From Nonomuraea pusilla (GTDB lineage Bacteria; Actinomycetota; Actinomycetes; Streptosporangiales; Streptosporangiaceae), in NCBI RefSeq assembly GCF_900109355.1, contig NZ_FOBF01000003.1:124001-188000 (forward strand): DNA of 64,000 nucleotides, written 5' to 3'. The translations under genes and the position numbers were made by a program. Positions within the stretch are counted from its first letter, which is position 1. Each line of letters starts with the position of its first letter. This document shows, one piece after another, positions 42,330 through 52,034 of the stretch. Below the pieces are notes generated by a model. That model searched no databases and was not told where the DNA came from. It was given only the letters and a program-made list of their open reading frames with translations.

Positions 42330-43675
42330 CTCCCCAGCAGTCCGCGGCGCAGGCCGTGCTTCTGGCCCGGCGCGTACCTCCTGACCAGGTCGCGCGGCAC
42401 CGTCATGGCGCCGCGCCGTCCGAGGCCGACCGTGGACGGGCCGCCCACGGGCAGGGCGCCGGTCAGGCGGCGGCGCAGGCCGGAGCGGCGCATCATGCCA
42501 CCGCCCAGCAGGCCCGTGCCCATGAGCCCGCGTCCGCGCCTCGTGCCGATGCCCATGATGCCGCGCCTGCCGAAGATGCCCGCGCGGATGCCGGACGGCA
42601 TCAGCCGGGACCGCCTCATGCCCGCGGGCAGCATCCCACCGCGCAACATCCCTCCGCGCAACATCCCTCCGCGCGTCATCCCGCCGCGCAGCATCCCTCG
42701 TCGGGTCATGCCGCCCCGCATCAGGCGGGAGCCCCACGGGGCGGGACGCAGCGGGCCGGGACGCAGCGTGGCGGAGCGCAGCAGTCCCCGCCTGCGCATC
42801 AGGCCGCCGCCCAGCAGGCCCGTACCCATGAACCCGCTGAGCCCGCGTCCGCGCGTCATGCGGGCGCCCATGAGGCCCCGCCTGCCGAAGACGCCCCGCC
42901 GCACCGGCCCGCGCCCCATGAGCAGGCCCGCGGGCATGACGCCGCGCATGCCGGACCGCATCGCGTACCCCTTGGTCGTGCCGCGTGTACGCGCCCGCTG
43001 CACCGCGAGGGCGGCGGCGGCCCCGGCCGCCGCGAGGAGCAGCAGCGGCCGCTTCTTCCTCCCCCTGACCTGCTCAGGAGCGGCGTGGCGGACCCGCTCG
43101 GCCACACCGGCCGCCCGCTCCTTGGCGGCGACGGCCGCGCCGCCCGCGCGTTCCCTGGCCGCCACGGCCACGTTCCCCGCGCGTTCCCTCATGTGGGAGG
43201 CCGCCTCCCCCGCCCTGGCCTTGACGTCCGCCTTGTGGGCGAGCTGGCCGACGGTGTCGCCGAGTTCCCTGCGGGTCCGTTCGATGTCCCTGCGCACGTC
43301 GTCCTCCTCGTACCCGGCGCCGTAGCGGGCTCGCTCGCCGCCGCCCCTCTCGCCGCGGGCTCTCTCCCCGTGGAGCGGCTCGCCGCGCGGCCCGCGGTCG
43401 TGGGCGACCCCGCTGCTGGGCTCCGCGCCCAGTGACTCCTCCTCGGGCCACCGGCTGTGGATGGCCTCGACCCGGTCGTCCCTCACGGGGGACTCGGGAA
43501 TGAAGGTTTCGTGCCCTTCCCGCGCGGCCTCGGCCTGGCGGGCGTTCTCGGCCGCGCCCGGACGGGTCGGCGGCACGTTGATCGATTCGTGCTCGGTGGG
43601 CATGCCGACGGTCGCCCTGCGGGCGCCGACGTCGCCGGCATGCTGGTCGCTGTATCCGGGATTGGTCTCGCTCAT
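42326..43675 (-). CDS. DUF3618 membrane protein with unusual Arg/Gly/Met-repeat C-terminal tail
   Basis: A 449-aa protein. Residues 1-120 are hydrophilic and disordered. DUF3618 follows at about 125-200 (DVRRDIERTRRELGDTVGQL, then Ala-rich amphipathic repeats RERAGNVAVAA, RERAGGAAVAA, KERAAGVAERV). One TM helix is at about 209-225. The rest (about 238-449) is extremely rich in Arg, Gly and Met with LRGGM pentad repeats and a duplicated block (FGRRGLMG...LLGGGLMRR and FGRRGIMG...LLGGGMMRR). Ordinary DUF3618 proteins lack such a tail. ATG overlaps the holin-like stop (ATGA). Confidence 0.82.
   Translation of the reverse strand: MSETNPGYSDQHAGDVGARRATVGMPTEHESINVPPTRPGAAENARQAEAAREGHETFIPESPVRDDRVEAIHSRWPEEESLGAEPSSGVAHDRGPRGEPLHGERARGERGGGERARYGAGYEEDDVRRDIERTRRELGDTVGQLAHKADVKARAGEAASHMRERAGNVAVAARERAGGAAVAAKERAAGVAERVRHAAPEQVRGRKKRPLLLLAAAGAAAALAVQRARTRGTTKGYAMRSGMRGVMPAGLLMGRGPVRRGVFGRRGLMGARMTRGRGLSGFMGTGLLGGGLMRRRGLLRSATLRPGPLRPAPWGSRLMRGGMTRRGMLRGGMTRGGMLRGGMLRGGMLPAGMRRSRLMPSGIRAGIFGRRGIMGIGTRRGRGLMGTGLLGGGMMRRSGLRRRLTGALPVGGPSTVGLGRRGAMTVPRDLVRRYAPGQKHGLRRGLLGR
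42461..42964 (-). repeat. Coding repeat: Arg/Gly/Met-rich tail with LRGGM units and a duplicated block
   Basis: In the DUF3618 gene, residues 238-405 contain at least five consecutive RGGM/RRGM units (318-348) and two homologous blocks (about 263-296 and 368-398). At DNA level the core unit is CATxCCxCCGCGCA on the plus strand. The repeats stay in frame. Confidence 0.85.
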
Positions 43676-44067
43676 CGCCGCACCCTCTCCTTGACCATGC
43701 TCTCCTTGACCGTGTCGATGTCGGCCTTGACGCTCGCGATGGTCTCGTGGGGGACCGGCGGCGTGGCCTGCTTCACCTGGCTCTTGCCGACGAGGCCCAC
43801 GACCGCGGCCACGACGAACAGCAGCCCGGCGACGATCAGGGCGGCCGCCCACGCGGGCAGGACGAGGGCGAGGGCCAGCACGACGGTGGCGACGACCGCG
43901 GCGCCGCCGTAGAAGGCCAGCAGCCCCGCCGCGCCGAACAGGCCCGCGCCGAACGCCCCGCGCCTGCCCTTCTCCGCCAGCTCGTACCTGGCCAGGCGCA
44001 GCTCGTCCTTGACGAGCCTGGTCACCTGCTCGGAGAGATCGTTGACCAGCTTGTGGGTTTCAGTCAT
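43672..44067 (-). CDS. Phage holin-like (DUF1469/Holin-X) membrane protein
   Basis: A 131-aa protein with an N-terminal amphipathic helix (LVNDLSEQVTRLVKDELRLA) typical of the family. Two membrane helices follow (about 45-68 and 75-98), then a short charged tail. Members are chromosomal membrane proteins rather than lytic holins and commonly precede DUF3618 genes in actinobacteria. ATG 44067 has GGAGGCGAC upstream. It heads the four-gene chain. Confidence 0.85.
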   Translation of the reverse strand: MTETHKLVNDLSEQVTRLVKDELRLARYELAEKGRRGAFGAGLFGAAGLLAFYGGAAVVATVVLALALVLPAWAAALIVAGLLFVVAAVVGLVGKSQVKQATPPVPHETIASVKADIDTVKESMVKERVRR

Positions 44068-44127
44068 GACGTCGCCTCCTCCGTCGAGGATGGCGCCTAC
44101 CCAGGCCGCCGGTCCTATCACCTGCTC

Positions 44128-44304
44128 CTATCGCCTGCCCTGCCTCCGGGCGCCGCGCAGGAGAAGGTCGAGGACGGTCAGAAGGGCCGACGGCTCGGTG
44201 CCGCACCAGGCGTCCGGGCGCCGGGGCTCGCTGAACGGAGAGGGCTGCTCGCAGGGAGGAGTCTGGGGCTTGGGCCGCTCACACCACGATCCTGGACGTT
44301 CCAT
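44128..44304 (-). CDS. Possible 58-aa Cys/Pro-containing small protein
   Basis: A short frame with ATG placed 6 nt after a reverse-strand TATCAT, matching the leaderless pattern of nearby genes. The product begins MERPGSWCERPKPQTPPCEQ and has Cys at 8, 18 and 35, with a basic C-terminus. No family was recognised. It could be the first gene of the holin-DUF3618 unit or an untranslated leader. Confidence 0.35.
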   Translation of the reverse strand: MERPGSWCERPKPQTPPCEQPSPFSEPRRPDAWCGTEPSALLTVLDLLLRGARRQGRR

Positions 44305-44414
44305 ACTTCGATGATACTTTTCCAGCATTGACCGATGTGACGGACATCACGCATCCCGTACGCCCCAGACCGGTCGGAGGAGCGCGGAACCGCGCAGGTC
44401 GGCCGGGTGGGAGG

Positions 44415-44420
44415 TAACCT
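44415..44420 (+). promoter_or_regulatory. -10 element TAACCT of a leaderless promoter (SNF2 helicase)
   Basis: TAACCT is followed by GCGTCC (6 nt) and GTG at 44427. Confidence 0.45.
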
Positions 44421-44426
44421 GCGTCC

Positions 44427-47400
44427 GTGCTGGTACACGGCGTCTGGACGGACGAGGGTCTGGCCTTCTGGGCGGAGACCCCGGCCGATCAGGGGTCGCT
44501 GCCCGGAGCGCGGCGGCACGGCGAGCAGCCGGCGCCCCACCCGTTCGCCGCGTCCGCCACGCGAGTGGCCGCCGAACTGCGCATCGACGCCGCCTCCGCG
44601 CCGGACGTGACCGCCGCGCCGGGCTTCGGGGCGGCCGCGCCGCCGGTTCCGCCGGAAGCCCGGCAGGGGGCCGTCCTCGGCTTCCACCGTCCCACCGGAC
44701 AGGCCGTGGGGCGGACCTTGGAGCTGCTGCTGCCCGGCTCGGCGCGCGAGCCGCTGCCCTCCCCCGAGACCGGGCTCCTGCCCGGCGTGGCGCGCCCGCG
44801 GCTGCGCCGGTGGCAGGTGCCCGCCGTCGTGCCGTCCGCCTCGGAGACCCTGCGCCTCCTGGCCGCGCTCACTCCCTCGGAGGCTCCCCAGCACCGCGAG
44901 ACGGGCGCGGGCGGCTCCTCAGGGTCCGGCCGGGACTCCCACGGCACTGGCGCCGCCGGGCGTGCCGGGACGTATCGGGCGGTCACGGCGACGCTGCGGC
45001 ACTGGGGCGCGGTCGCCGAGTTCGCGGACGGCCTGGTGCGGCGCGGCCGAGTGATCCCCCAGCTCGTCCCGTTCGAGCACCCGGCCGGCCCCGGCGACCG
45101 CCCCGGCATGCCCGGCGATCCTCCGGACGCCTCCGGAGCCGGGCGGCGGTGGGCGGCGGTGTGGCGGGCCGTCGTCACCGGGGGTGACGCCGCGTACTTC
45201 CGCGAGCTCGCGCTCGCCATGCCGCCCGCGTGCCGCGCGTACCAGGCCGAGCGTCCCGCCTCGGACGTCCTGCTGGAGGCGCTGGACGCCTTCGCCGACG
45301 CGCTCGTCCGCCGGGCGCTCGCCGGGCGCCCCCTGATGGAGGAGCCACGCGCCCGCGAGGCCGCGTGGACGCCGGAGGGACGCTGGCTGGCGGCGTTGAC
45401 CGGCGCCGATCCGTCGTGTGCCGACGTTCCCAGGCTGCGGGAGGAGCTGGAGTCCTGGCGCCGGACGGTGCTCTCCGCCGAGAGCGCGGCCCGCGTCTGC
45501 TTCCGCCTCGTCGAGCCCGCCCCCGAGCCTGTTCCCTTCCCCGAAGACGTCCCCCAGCGGGACGAGGGCGGGTGGCGGGTGGAGGTGGCGCTGCGGGCCG
45601 CGGACGACCCCAGCCTGTACGTCCCCGCCGAACGCGTCTGGACCGGCGAGCCGGTTCCCGGCCTGCCCCGGCGTCCCGAGCGGGACCTGCTGGCCGGGCT
45701 GGGCCGCGCCGCCCGCCTCTACCCGGAGCTGGAGCGCGCTCTGCGGGTGCCGCACCCCACCGGCCTGACGCTCGACACGCCCGGCGCGTACGGCTTCCTG
45801 CGCACGGCCGCGCCGCTGCTCCAGGCGGCCGGGTTCGGGGTGCAGCTCCCCCGCTGGGCCGGACGCACCCGGCTGGGCCTGAAGCTGACGACGCGCACGG
45901 CGTCGCGGCAGGGGGCCGCGACCGGCCAGGGGTTCGGCCTGCGGGAGCTGGTGGACTTCCGGGTGGACCTGGCCGTCGGCGACGCGGTGATCAGCGAGGC
46001 GGAGCTGGCCGAGCTCGCCCGGCTGAAGGTGCCGCTGGTACGGGTGCGCGGCCAGTGGGTGGAGCTGGACGAGCGGCAGCTCAAGGCGGCGCTCAGGGCG
46101 GTCGCGGGCCTGCGGTCGGGGCAGGCGTCCGCGGCCGGCATCCTGCAGGAGGTGGTGCGCGGCGGCGACGAGGAGCTGCCGCTGCTGGAGGTCGACGCCG
46201 ACGGCGTCCTCGGGGACCTGCTGTCGGGCCAGGCGGAGCGGCGGCTCGCCCCGATCGCGACCCCTGAGGGGCTGGACGCGACGCTGCGCCCGTACCAGGA
46301 GCGCGGGCTGGCCTGGCTGAGCTTCCTGTCGGAGCTGGGCCTCGGTGGCGTCCTGGCCGACGACATGGGCCTGGGCAAGACGGTGACCACGCTGGCGCTG
46401 CTGGTGCACGAGCGCGCGGCCGAGCCGACCCTGCTGGTGTGCCCGATGTCGCTGGTGGGCAACTGGCAGCGGGAGGCGGCGCGGTTCGCGCCGGACCTGC
46501 GCGTGTACGTGCACCACGGGCAGGGCCGCGACGCCTCCCGCGTCGCGGGCGCGGAACTGGTGATCACGACGTACGGCACCGCGCAGCGCGACCTGGAGAC
46601 GCTGCGCGGGTTCGCCTGGCGCAGGGTCGTCTGCGACGAGGCCCAGGCGATCAAGAACAGCGGCACGCTGCAGTCGCGGGCGGTGCGGTCGATCCCGGCG
46701 GGCACGCGGCTGGCCCTGACCGGCACGCCGGTCGAGAACCACCTGGCCGAGCTCTGGTCGATCATGGAGTTCGCGAACCCGGGGATGCTGGGCCCGCGCG
46801 CCCGGTTCAGGACCCGCTTCCAGGAGCCGATCGAGGCTCGCCAGGACGAACGGGCCGCGCGGGAGCTGAAGCGGGCGACCGGACCGTTCATCCTCCGCCG
46901 CGTCAAGACGGACAAGTCCGTGATCTCCGACCTGCCGGAGAAGATGGAGGTCAAGGAGTGGTGCCCGCTCACCGCCGAGCAGGCCACGCTCTACCGGGCG
47001 GTCGTCGACGACATGCTCGCGAAGATCGACAGCAGCGAGGGGATCGAGCGGCGCGGACTGGTGCTGTCGGCCATGGCCAAGCTGAAGCAGGTCTGCAACC
47101 ACCCCGCCCACCTGCTCAAGGACGGCTCCCGGCTGGCCGGCAGGTCGGGAAAGCTGACCCGGCTGGAGCAGCTCGCCGAGGAGATCCTGGCCGAGGGCGA
47201 GAAGGCGCTGGTGTTCACGCAGTACGCCGAGTTCGGCTCGATGCTGCAGCCGTACCTCGCCCAGCGGCTGGAGCGGCCGGTGCTGTGGCTGCACGGCGGC
47301 CTGCCCAAGAAGACCCGCGACCGCCTGGTCCAGCGCTTCCAGGACGATCCCGAGCCGATGCTGTTCGTGCTGTCGCTCAAGGCGGCGGGCGTCGGGCTGA

Positions 47401-47675
47401 ACCTGACGGCGGCGAACCACGTCGTGCACGTGGACCGCTGGTGGAACCCCGCCGTCGAGGACCAGGCCACCGACCGGGCCTTCCGCATCGGGCAGCGCAG
47501 GAACGTCCAGGTGCGCAAGCTCATCTGCGCCGGCACCCTGGAGGAACGCGTCGACGCCATGATCGAGCGTAAGAAGGCGCTGGCCGAGCGGGTGGTGGGC
47601 ACCGGCGAGGAGTGGCTGACCGACCTGTCCACGGCGGAGCTGCGCGAGGTCTTCCGCCTGACCGGGGAGGTGTGA
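44427..47675 (+). CDS. SNF2-family DEAD/DEAH helicase (ATP-dependent DNA translocase)
   Basis: A 1082-aa SF2 enzyme. The N-terminal 560 residues are a family-specific extension that includes the SNF2-associated region (about 480-600). Helicase motif I is DDMGLGKT from residue 645, motif II is CDEAQAIKN, motif III LTGTPVEN, and motifs V-VI SLKAAGVGLNLTAANHVV and DQATDRAFRIGQ. It should translocate on double-stranded DNA using ATP; strand separation is not expected. The GTG start is leaderless. A SWIM-domain protein follows after one base, a conserved pairing that suggests a complex. Confidence 0.92.
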   Translation: MLVHGVWTDEGLAFWAETPADQGSLPGARRHGEQPAPHPFAASATRVAAELRIDAASAPDVTAAPGFGAAAPPVPPEARQGAVLGFHRPTGQAVGRTLELLLPGSAREPLPSPETGLLPGVARPRLRRWQVPAVVPSASETLRLLAALTPSEAPQHRETGAGGSSGSGRDSHGTGAAGRAGTYRAVTATLRHWGAVAEFADGLVRRGRVIPQLVPFEHPAGPGDRPGMPGDPPDASGAGRRWAAVWRAVVTGGDAAYFRELALAMPPACRAYQAERPASDVLLEALDAFADALVRRALAGRPLMEEPRAREAAWTPEGRWLAALTGADPSCADVPRLREELESWRRTVLSAESAARVCFRLVEPAPEPVPFPEDVPQRDEGGWRVEVALRAADDPSLYVPAERVWTGEPVPGLPRRPERDLLAGLGRAARLYPELERALRVPHPTGLTLDTPGAYGFLRTAAPLLQAAGFGVQLPRWAGRTRLGLKLTTRTASRQGAATGQGFGLRELVDFRVDLAVGDAVISEAELAELARLKVPLVRVRGQWVELDERQLKAALRAVAGLRSGQASAAGILQEVVRGGDEELPLLEVDADGVLGDLLSGQAERRLAPIATPEGLDATLRPYQERGLAWLSFLSELGLGGVLADDMGLGKTVTTLALLVHERAAEPTLLVCPMSLVGNWQREAARFAPDLRVYVHHGQGRDASRVAGAELVITTYGTAQRDLETLRGFAWRRVVCDEAQAIKNSGTLQSRAVRSIPAGTRLALTGTPVENHLAELWSIMEFANPGMLGPRARFRTRFQEPIEARQDERAARELKRATGPFILRRVKTDKSVISDLPEKMEVKEWCPLTAEQATLYRAVVDDMLAKIDSSEGIERRGLVLSAMAKLKQVCNHPAHLLKDGSRLAGRSGKLTRLEQLAEEILAEGEKALVFTQYAEFGSMLQPYLAQRLERPVLWLHGGLPKKTRDRLVQRFQDDPEPMLFVLSLKAAGVGLNLTAANHVVHVDRWWNPAVEDQATDRAFRIGQRRNVQVRKLICAGTLEERVDAMIERKKALAERVVGTGEEWLTDLSTAELREVFRLTGEV

Positions 47676-47676
47676 C

Positions 47677-48462
47677 GTGGGCGCCGACTGGTCCGCTTTC
47701 GAGCACAGGGGGCCGATCAGGGTCGAGGGCGGCCTGCGGGCCAGGTCGAAGCGCGGCAGCATCGGATCGAGCTGGTGGTCGAGGCGGTTCGTGGACGTGC
47801 TCGAACGGGTCTGCGACCGGGGCAGGCTCTCGCGGGGCCGCGCGTACGCCCGCCAGGGGCAGGTCCTGTCGATCGACCTGTCGCCGGGGCTGGTGGAGGC
47901 CGCCGTCCAGGGCTCGCGGCCCGCGCCGTACGAGGTGACGATCCGCATCGAGGCGTACGGCGAGGAGCGGTGGGCGGCGGTCGAGGACGCGCTCGCCCGG
48001 CAGGCCGTCCACCGGGCGAAGCTGCTGGCGGGCGAGATGCCGCCGGAGATCGAGGACGTGTTCGCCGAGCTCGGGACCGACCTGTTCCCGCGCGATCTCG
48101 ACATGCGCTGCTCGTGCCCCGACTGGGGCGTGCCGTGCAAGCACCTGTCGGCGGTGCTGTACCTGCTGGCGGAGTCGTTCGACGACGATCCGTTCCTCGT
48201 GCTGGCCTGGCGCGGGCGCACGCGGGCGCGGCTGCTCGGCGCGCTGGCGGAGGAGCCGGAGGAGCGCGACCCGCTACGGGTGGACGACGTGCCGTTCGCC
48301 GAGCGGCTGGCCGACTTCTACGCGCCGGGCGCGACCGCGCACCGGCAGGAGCGCCGGGCTTCGGAGGCGGCGCCGGACCTGCTGCCGCGCGTCTTCCCGC
48401 CGCCCCCGGCGGTCGCCGACGCGCTCACGGCGGCCTACCGGCGCCTCCGCGACACCCCCTGA
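47677..48462 (+). CDS. SWIM zinc-finger protein
   Basis: A 261-aa protein with the SWIM motif CxCxnCxH at about residue 147 (MRCSCPDWGVPCKHLSAVLY). SWIM domains bind DNA or protein through zinc. The N-terminus WWSRRFVDVLERVCDRGRLSRGRAYARQGQV is typical of the bacterial SWIM partner of SNF2 helicases. GTG start, one base after the helicase stop. It probably guides or regulates the helicase at DNA. Confidence 0.9.
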   Translation: MGADWSAFEHRGPIRVEGGLRARSKRGSIGSSWWSRRFVDVLERVCDRGRLSRGRAYARQGQVLSIDLSPGLVEAAVQGSRPAPYEVTIRIEAYGEERWAAVEDALARQAVHRAKLLAGEMPPEIEDVFAELGTDLFPRDLDMRCSCPDWGVPCKHLSAVLYLLAESFDDDPFLVLAWRGRTRARLLGALAEEPEERDPLRVDDVPFAERLADFYAPGATAHRQERRASEAAPDLLPRVFPPPPAVADALTAAYRRLRDTP

Positions 48463-48537
48463 CCCGCCGTTCGCGGGACGCGCACCGGCCTCGCCCCACT
48501 ACAGTGGGCGATCGTCCGACTACCGAGAGGATCTGGC

Positions 48538-48969
48538 ATGGTCGTCCCCTCATGGCGGCCGGCGGCGGCGGGCGCGGCGGCGCTCGCGGTGGCCGCCCTG
48601 CTCGCGCCGCCCGCCCACGCCCGCACCCCCGCGCCGCCCCCGTCCGCGTGCGGCGCGCCCGTCAACCGGCAGCTCGGCGACGTCGCCGTCACCATGCAGC
48701 TCTGCCCCGACTGGGCGCCGGCCGGGCGCATCCCGGTCCACTCCGGCACCCGCCCCGCCGGCGCGAAGGTGGTCGGCTGGATCGACCCCGCCGGCGACGG
48801 CTGGTACGAGTGCGGCATGCGCGGCGACCCGTACCGGGGCATCCCGGGGGCGGTCAGCCGCTGGTGGGCGGCGGCCATGGCCGACAACGGCCGGTGGGGC
48901 TACGTCAGCCAGCTCTACCTCCAGGGCGGGCGCGAGGGCGATCCCGAGCAGTCGCTGCGGCGCTGCTGA
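48538..48969 (+). CDS. Secreted small protein of unknown function, four-Cys
   Basis: A 143-aa exported protein. The signal peptide is about residues 1-28 (AAALAVAALLAPPAHA). The mature part has Cys in SACGAP, QLCPDW, YECGMR and the C-terminal RRC, enough for two disulfides. WAPAGRIPVHSGTRPAGAKVVGWI is SH3-like in flavour. No enzyme motif is visible. GAGGATC before the ATG is a fair ribosome binding site. It is monocistronic; the next gene has its own operator. Confidence 0.7.
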   Translation: MVVPSWRPAAAGAAALAVAALLAPPAHARTPAPPPSACGAPVNRQLGDVAVTMQLCPDWAPAGRIPVHSGTRPAGAKVVGWIDPAGDGWYECGMRGDPYRGIPGAVSRWWAAAMADNGRWGYVSQLYLQGGREGDPEQSLRRC

Positions 48970-48985
48970 ACCAGCGGTTGCGCGA

Positions 48986-49024
48986 ATCTAGTCTGCGCGT
49001 AGATAATCTACGCGCAGACTAGAT
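48986..49024. promoter_or_regulatory. Perfect 39-bp palindromic operator of the SRPBCC-MarR unit
   Basis: ATCTAGTCTGCGCGTAGAT (48986-49004) and its exact complement (49006-49024) flank a single A. TAGATAAT at its centre can act as the -10. Each arm also contains the near-palindrome TCTGCGCGTAGA. It lies 24 bp before the SRPBCC start and is the expected site for the MarR protein encoded in the same unit. Confidence 0.75.
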
Positions 49025-49047
49025 GCCTCGTTCAGAAGGAGCCTGCC

Positions 49048-49464
49048 ATGTGGGAGTACCAGCACGCCGCCGAGACCACCGCCGCCCCCGAAGCGGTCTG
49101 GCGGGTCTGGGCGGACGTCGAGTCGTGGCCCGAGTGGAACGACGGCGTCGAGCGCATCCGGATCGACGGGCCGTTCGAGGCCGGCACGACGTTCGCCATG
49201 ACCCCTCCCGGCGACGAGCCGATCACCATGCGCCTCGTGGAGGTCGTCCCCGGCGAGGTGTTCACCGACGAGCTGGACGCCGGCGACTTCCTCGTGACCA
49301 CCGTGCACCGGCTGGAGCCACTCCCGGGCGGCGGCACCCGGGTGGTGTACCGCACCGAGATCACCGGCCCGGCCGCCGGGGCGGTCGGGCCCGAGCTGGG
49401 GCCCCGGATCACCGGCGACTTCCCCGACGTCGTGGCCGCCCTGGCGCGCCGGGCGGAGGGCTGA
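49048..49464 (+). CDS. SRPBCC (START-like) small-molecule-binding protein
   Basis: A 138-aa protein of the Bet v1/START superfamily. Typical segments are TTAAPEAVWRVWADVESWPE near the N-terminus and GGGTRVVYRTEITGP near the end. The fold has a deep hydrophobic cavity and may bind or convert lipophilic or aromatic compounds. ATG 49048 has AGAAGGAG upstream. It is followed directly by a MarR gene, a common actinobacterial pair in which the regulator responds to the compound. Confidence 0.85.
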   Translation: MWEYQHAAETTAAPEAVWRVWADVESWPEWNDGVERIRIDGPFEAGTTFAMTPPGDEPITMRLVEVVPGEVFTDELDAGDFLVTTVHRLEPLPGGGTRVVYRTEITGPAAGAVGPELGPRITGDFPDVVAALARRAEG

Positions 49465-49902
49465 ATGGGGCCGTCCGACCCGGAGCAGAGCCCCGGGTTC
49501 CTGCTGTGGCACGTCACGCTGCGCTGGCAGCGCGCCATGGTGGCGGCGCTCGCCCCGCTGGACCTCACCCACGTCCAGTTCGTCCTGCTGGCGACCACCT
49601 GGTGGCTCAACACGCACGGCGAGGACCCGAACCAGCTCAGCCTGGCCAGGTACGCGGGCACCGACGTGAAGATGACGTCGCAGGTGCTGCGCAGGCTGGA
49701 GGACAAGGGGCTGGTGCGGCGCGAGGTGGACCCGGCCGACAGCCGGGCCAGGCGGCTGCGGGCCACCGAGAGGGGCGCCGAACTGGCGCAGCGCGCCATC
49801 GCGGCCGTGGACGCGGCCGACGCCGCCTTCTTCGCGCCGGTCGGCGACCCCACCGGCTTCCTGGCGTCCCTCCGCCACCTCGCCGACCGCGACACCTCCT
49901 GA
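49465..49902 (+). CDS. MarR-family transcriptional regulator
   Basis: A 145-aa winged-helix regulator (HTH about 45-95, SLARYAGTDVKMTSQVLRRL, wing REVDPADSRARRLRATERG). It starts immediately after the SRPBCC stop with no gap. Autoregulation through the 39-bp palindrome upstream of the unit is likely. MarR dimers normally bind 15-20-bp palindromes, so this site may hold two dimers. Confidence 0.9.
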   Translation: MGPSDPEQSPGFLLWHVTLRWQRAMVAALAPLDLTHVQFVLLATTWWLNTHGEDPNQLSLARYAGTDVKMTSQVLRRLEDKGLVRREVDPADSRARRLRATERGAELAQRAIAAVDAADAAFFAPVGDPTGFLASLRHLADRDTS

Positions 49903-49965
49903 CACCCCCTGACGCCCCGTGACGCCCCGTGGGGCTCCCCCGCGAGGGGAGCCCGCGTCCCGGGA

Positions 49966-50369
49966 TCAGTACGCGGCCGTGTCGCCCGTCGGCGGGGGCG
50001 GGGCCGCGGCGAGACGGTCCAGTTCCTCCTCCGTCAGCAGGCGGGAGCGGACGAGGAAGCGCACCCCCTCGGGCGCCTCCAGCGAGAACCCGCTCCCGCG
50101 CCCCGCGACGACGTCCACCGTGAGGTGGGTGTGCCGCCAGTACTCGTACTGGTCGGCGCTCATCCAGAACGGCGTGCCGCCATCGACGAGGCCGAGCAGC
50201 ACGTCCGAGCCTCCCACCCGGAACTCGCCGCGCGGGTAGCACATCGGCGCGCTGCCGTCGCAGCACCCGCCCGACTGGTGGAACATCAGCGGCCCGTGCC
50301 GCTCGGCGAGCCGCCGGACGAGTTCCCCGGCGGCCGGGGTCAGCTCGACGAGCCCGGTCGGGACGTCCA

Positions 50370-50370
<1 letters not shown>
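49966..50370 (-). CDS. DUF779 protein, partner of aldehyde dehydrogenase
   Basis: A 134-aa protein of DUF779. HQSGGCCDGSAPMCYP (Cys35, Cys36 and Cys43) and FWMSADQYEYWRHTHLTVDVV are diagnostic. It is found beside ExaC/AcoD-type aldehyde dehydrogenases, here overlapping its stop (ATGA). Function is unknown; the cysteines may bind metal or help assembly of the enzyme. Confidence 0.88.
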
Positions 50371-51887
<1,517 letters not shown>

Positions 51888-51974
51888 GGGGACGCTCCTC
51901 GCTGGGCCTGTGTGCGGGTACGACGGCGGCCGGCCGGTCGTGGTCGCCGTGACATGGCTCACTATCCGAAGGCG

Positions 51975-51992
51975 AGGTTGGTGAAAGGTTGG
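51975..51992 (-). promoter_or_regulatory. Direct repeat AGGTTGG-N4-AGGTTGG upstream of the aldehyde dehydrogenase
   Basis: Two perfect 7-bp copies with an 11-bp period lie next to a reverse-strand GATAGT -10 (about 51962-51967). They lie on one face of the helix, suitable for a dimer of the GAF regulator encoded upstream. Confidence 0.4.
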
Positions 51993-51999
51993 CGCGGGC

Positions 52000-52029
52000 C
52001 CGCACCGGCTCCGGCCCGCGCCGGTGCGG
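52000..52029 (-). terminator. Hairpin CCGCACCGGC / GCCGGTGCGG after the GAF regulator
   Basis: A perfect 10-bp stem with a 10-nt loop lies immediately downstream of the regulator stop (52035) and before the aldehyde dehydrogenase promoter. It separates the two transcripts on the same strand. Confidence 0.65.
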
Positions 52030-52034
52030 TGGGG

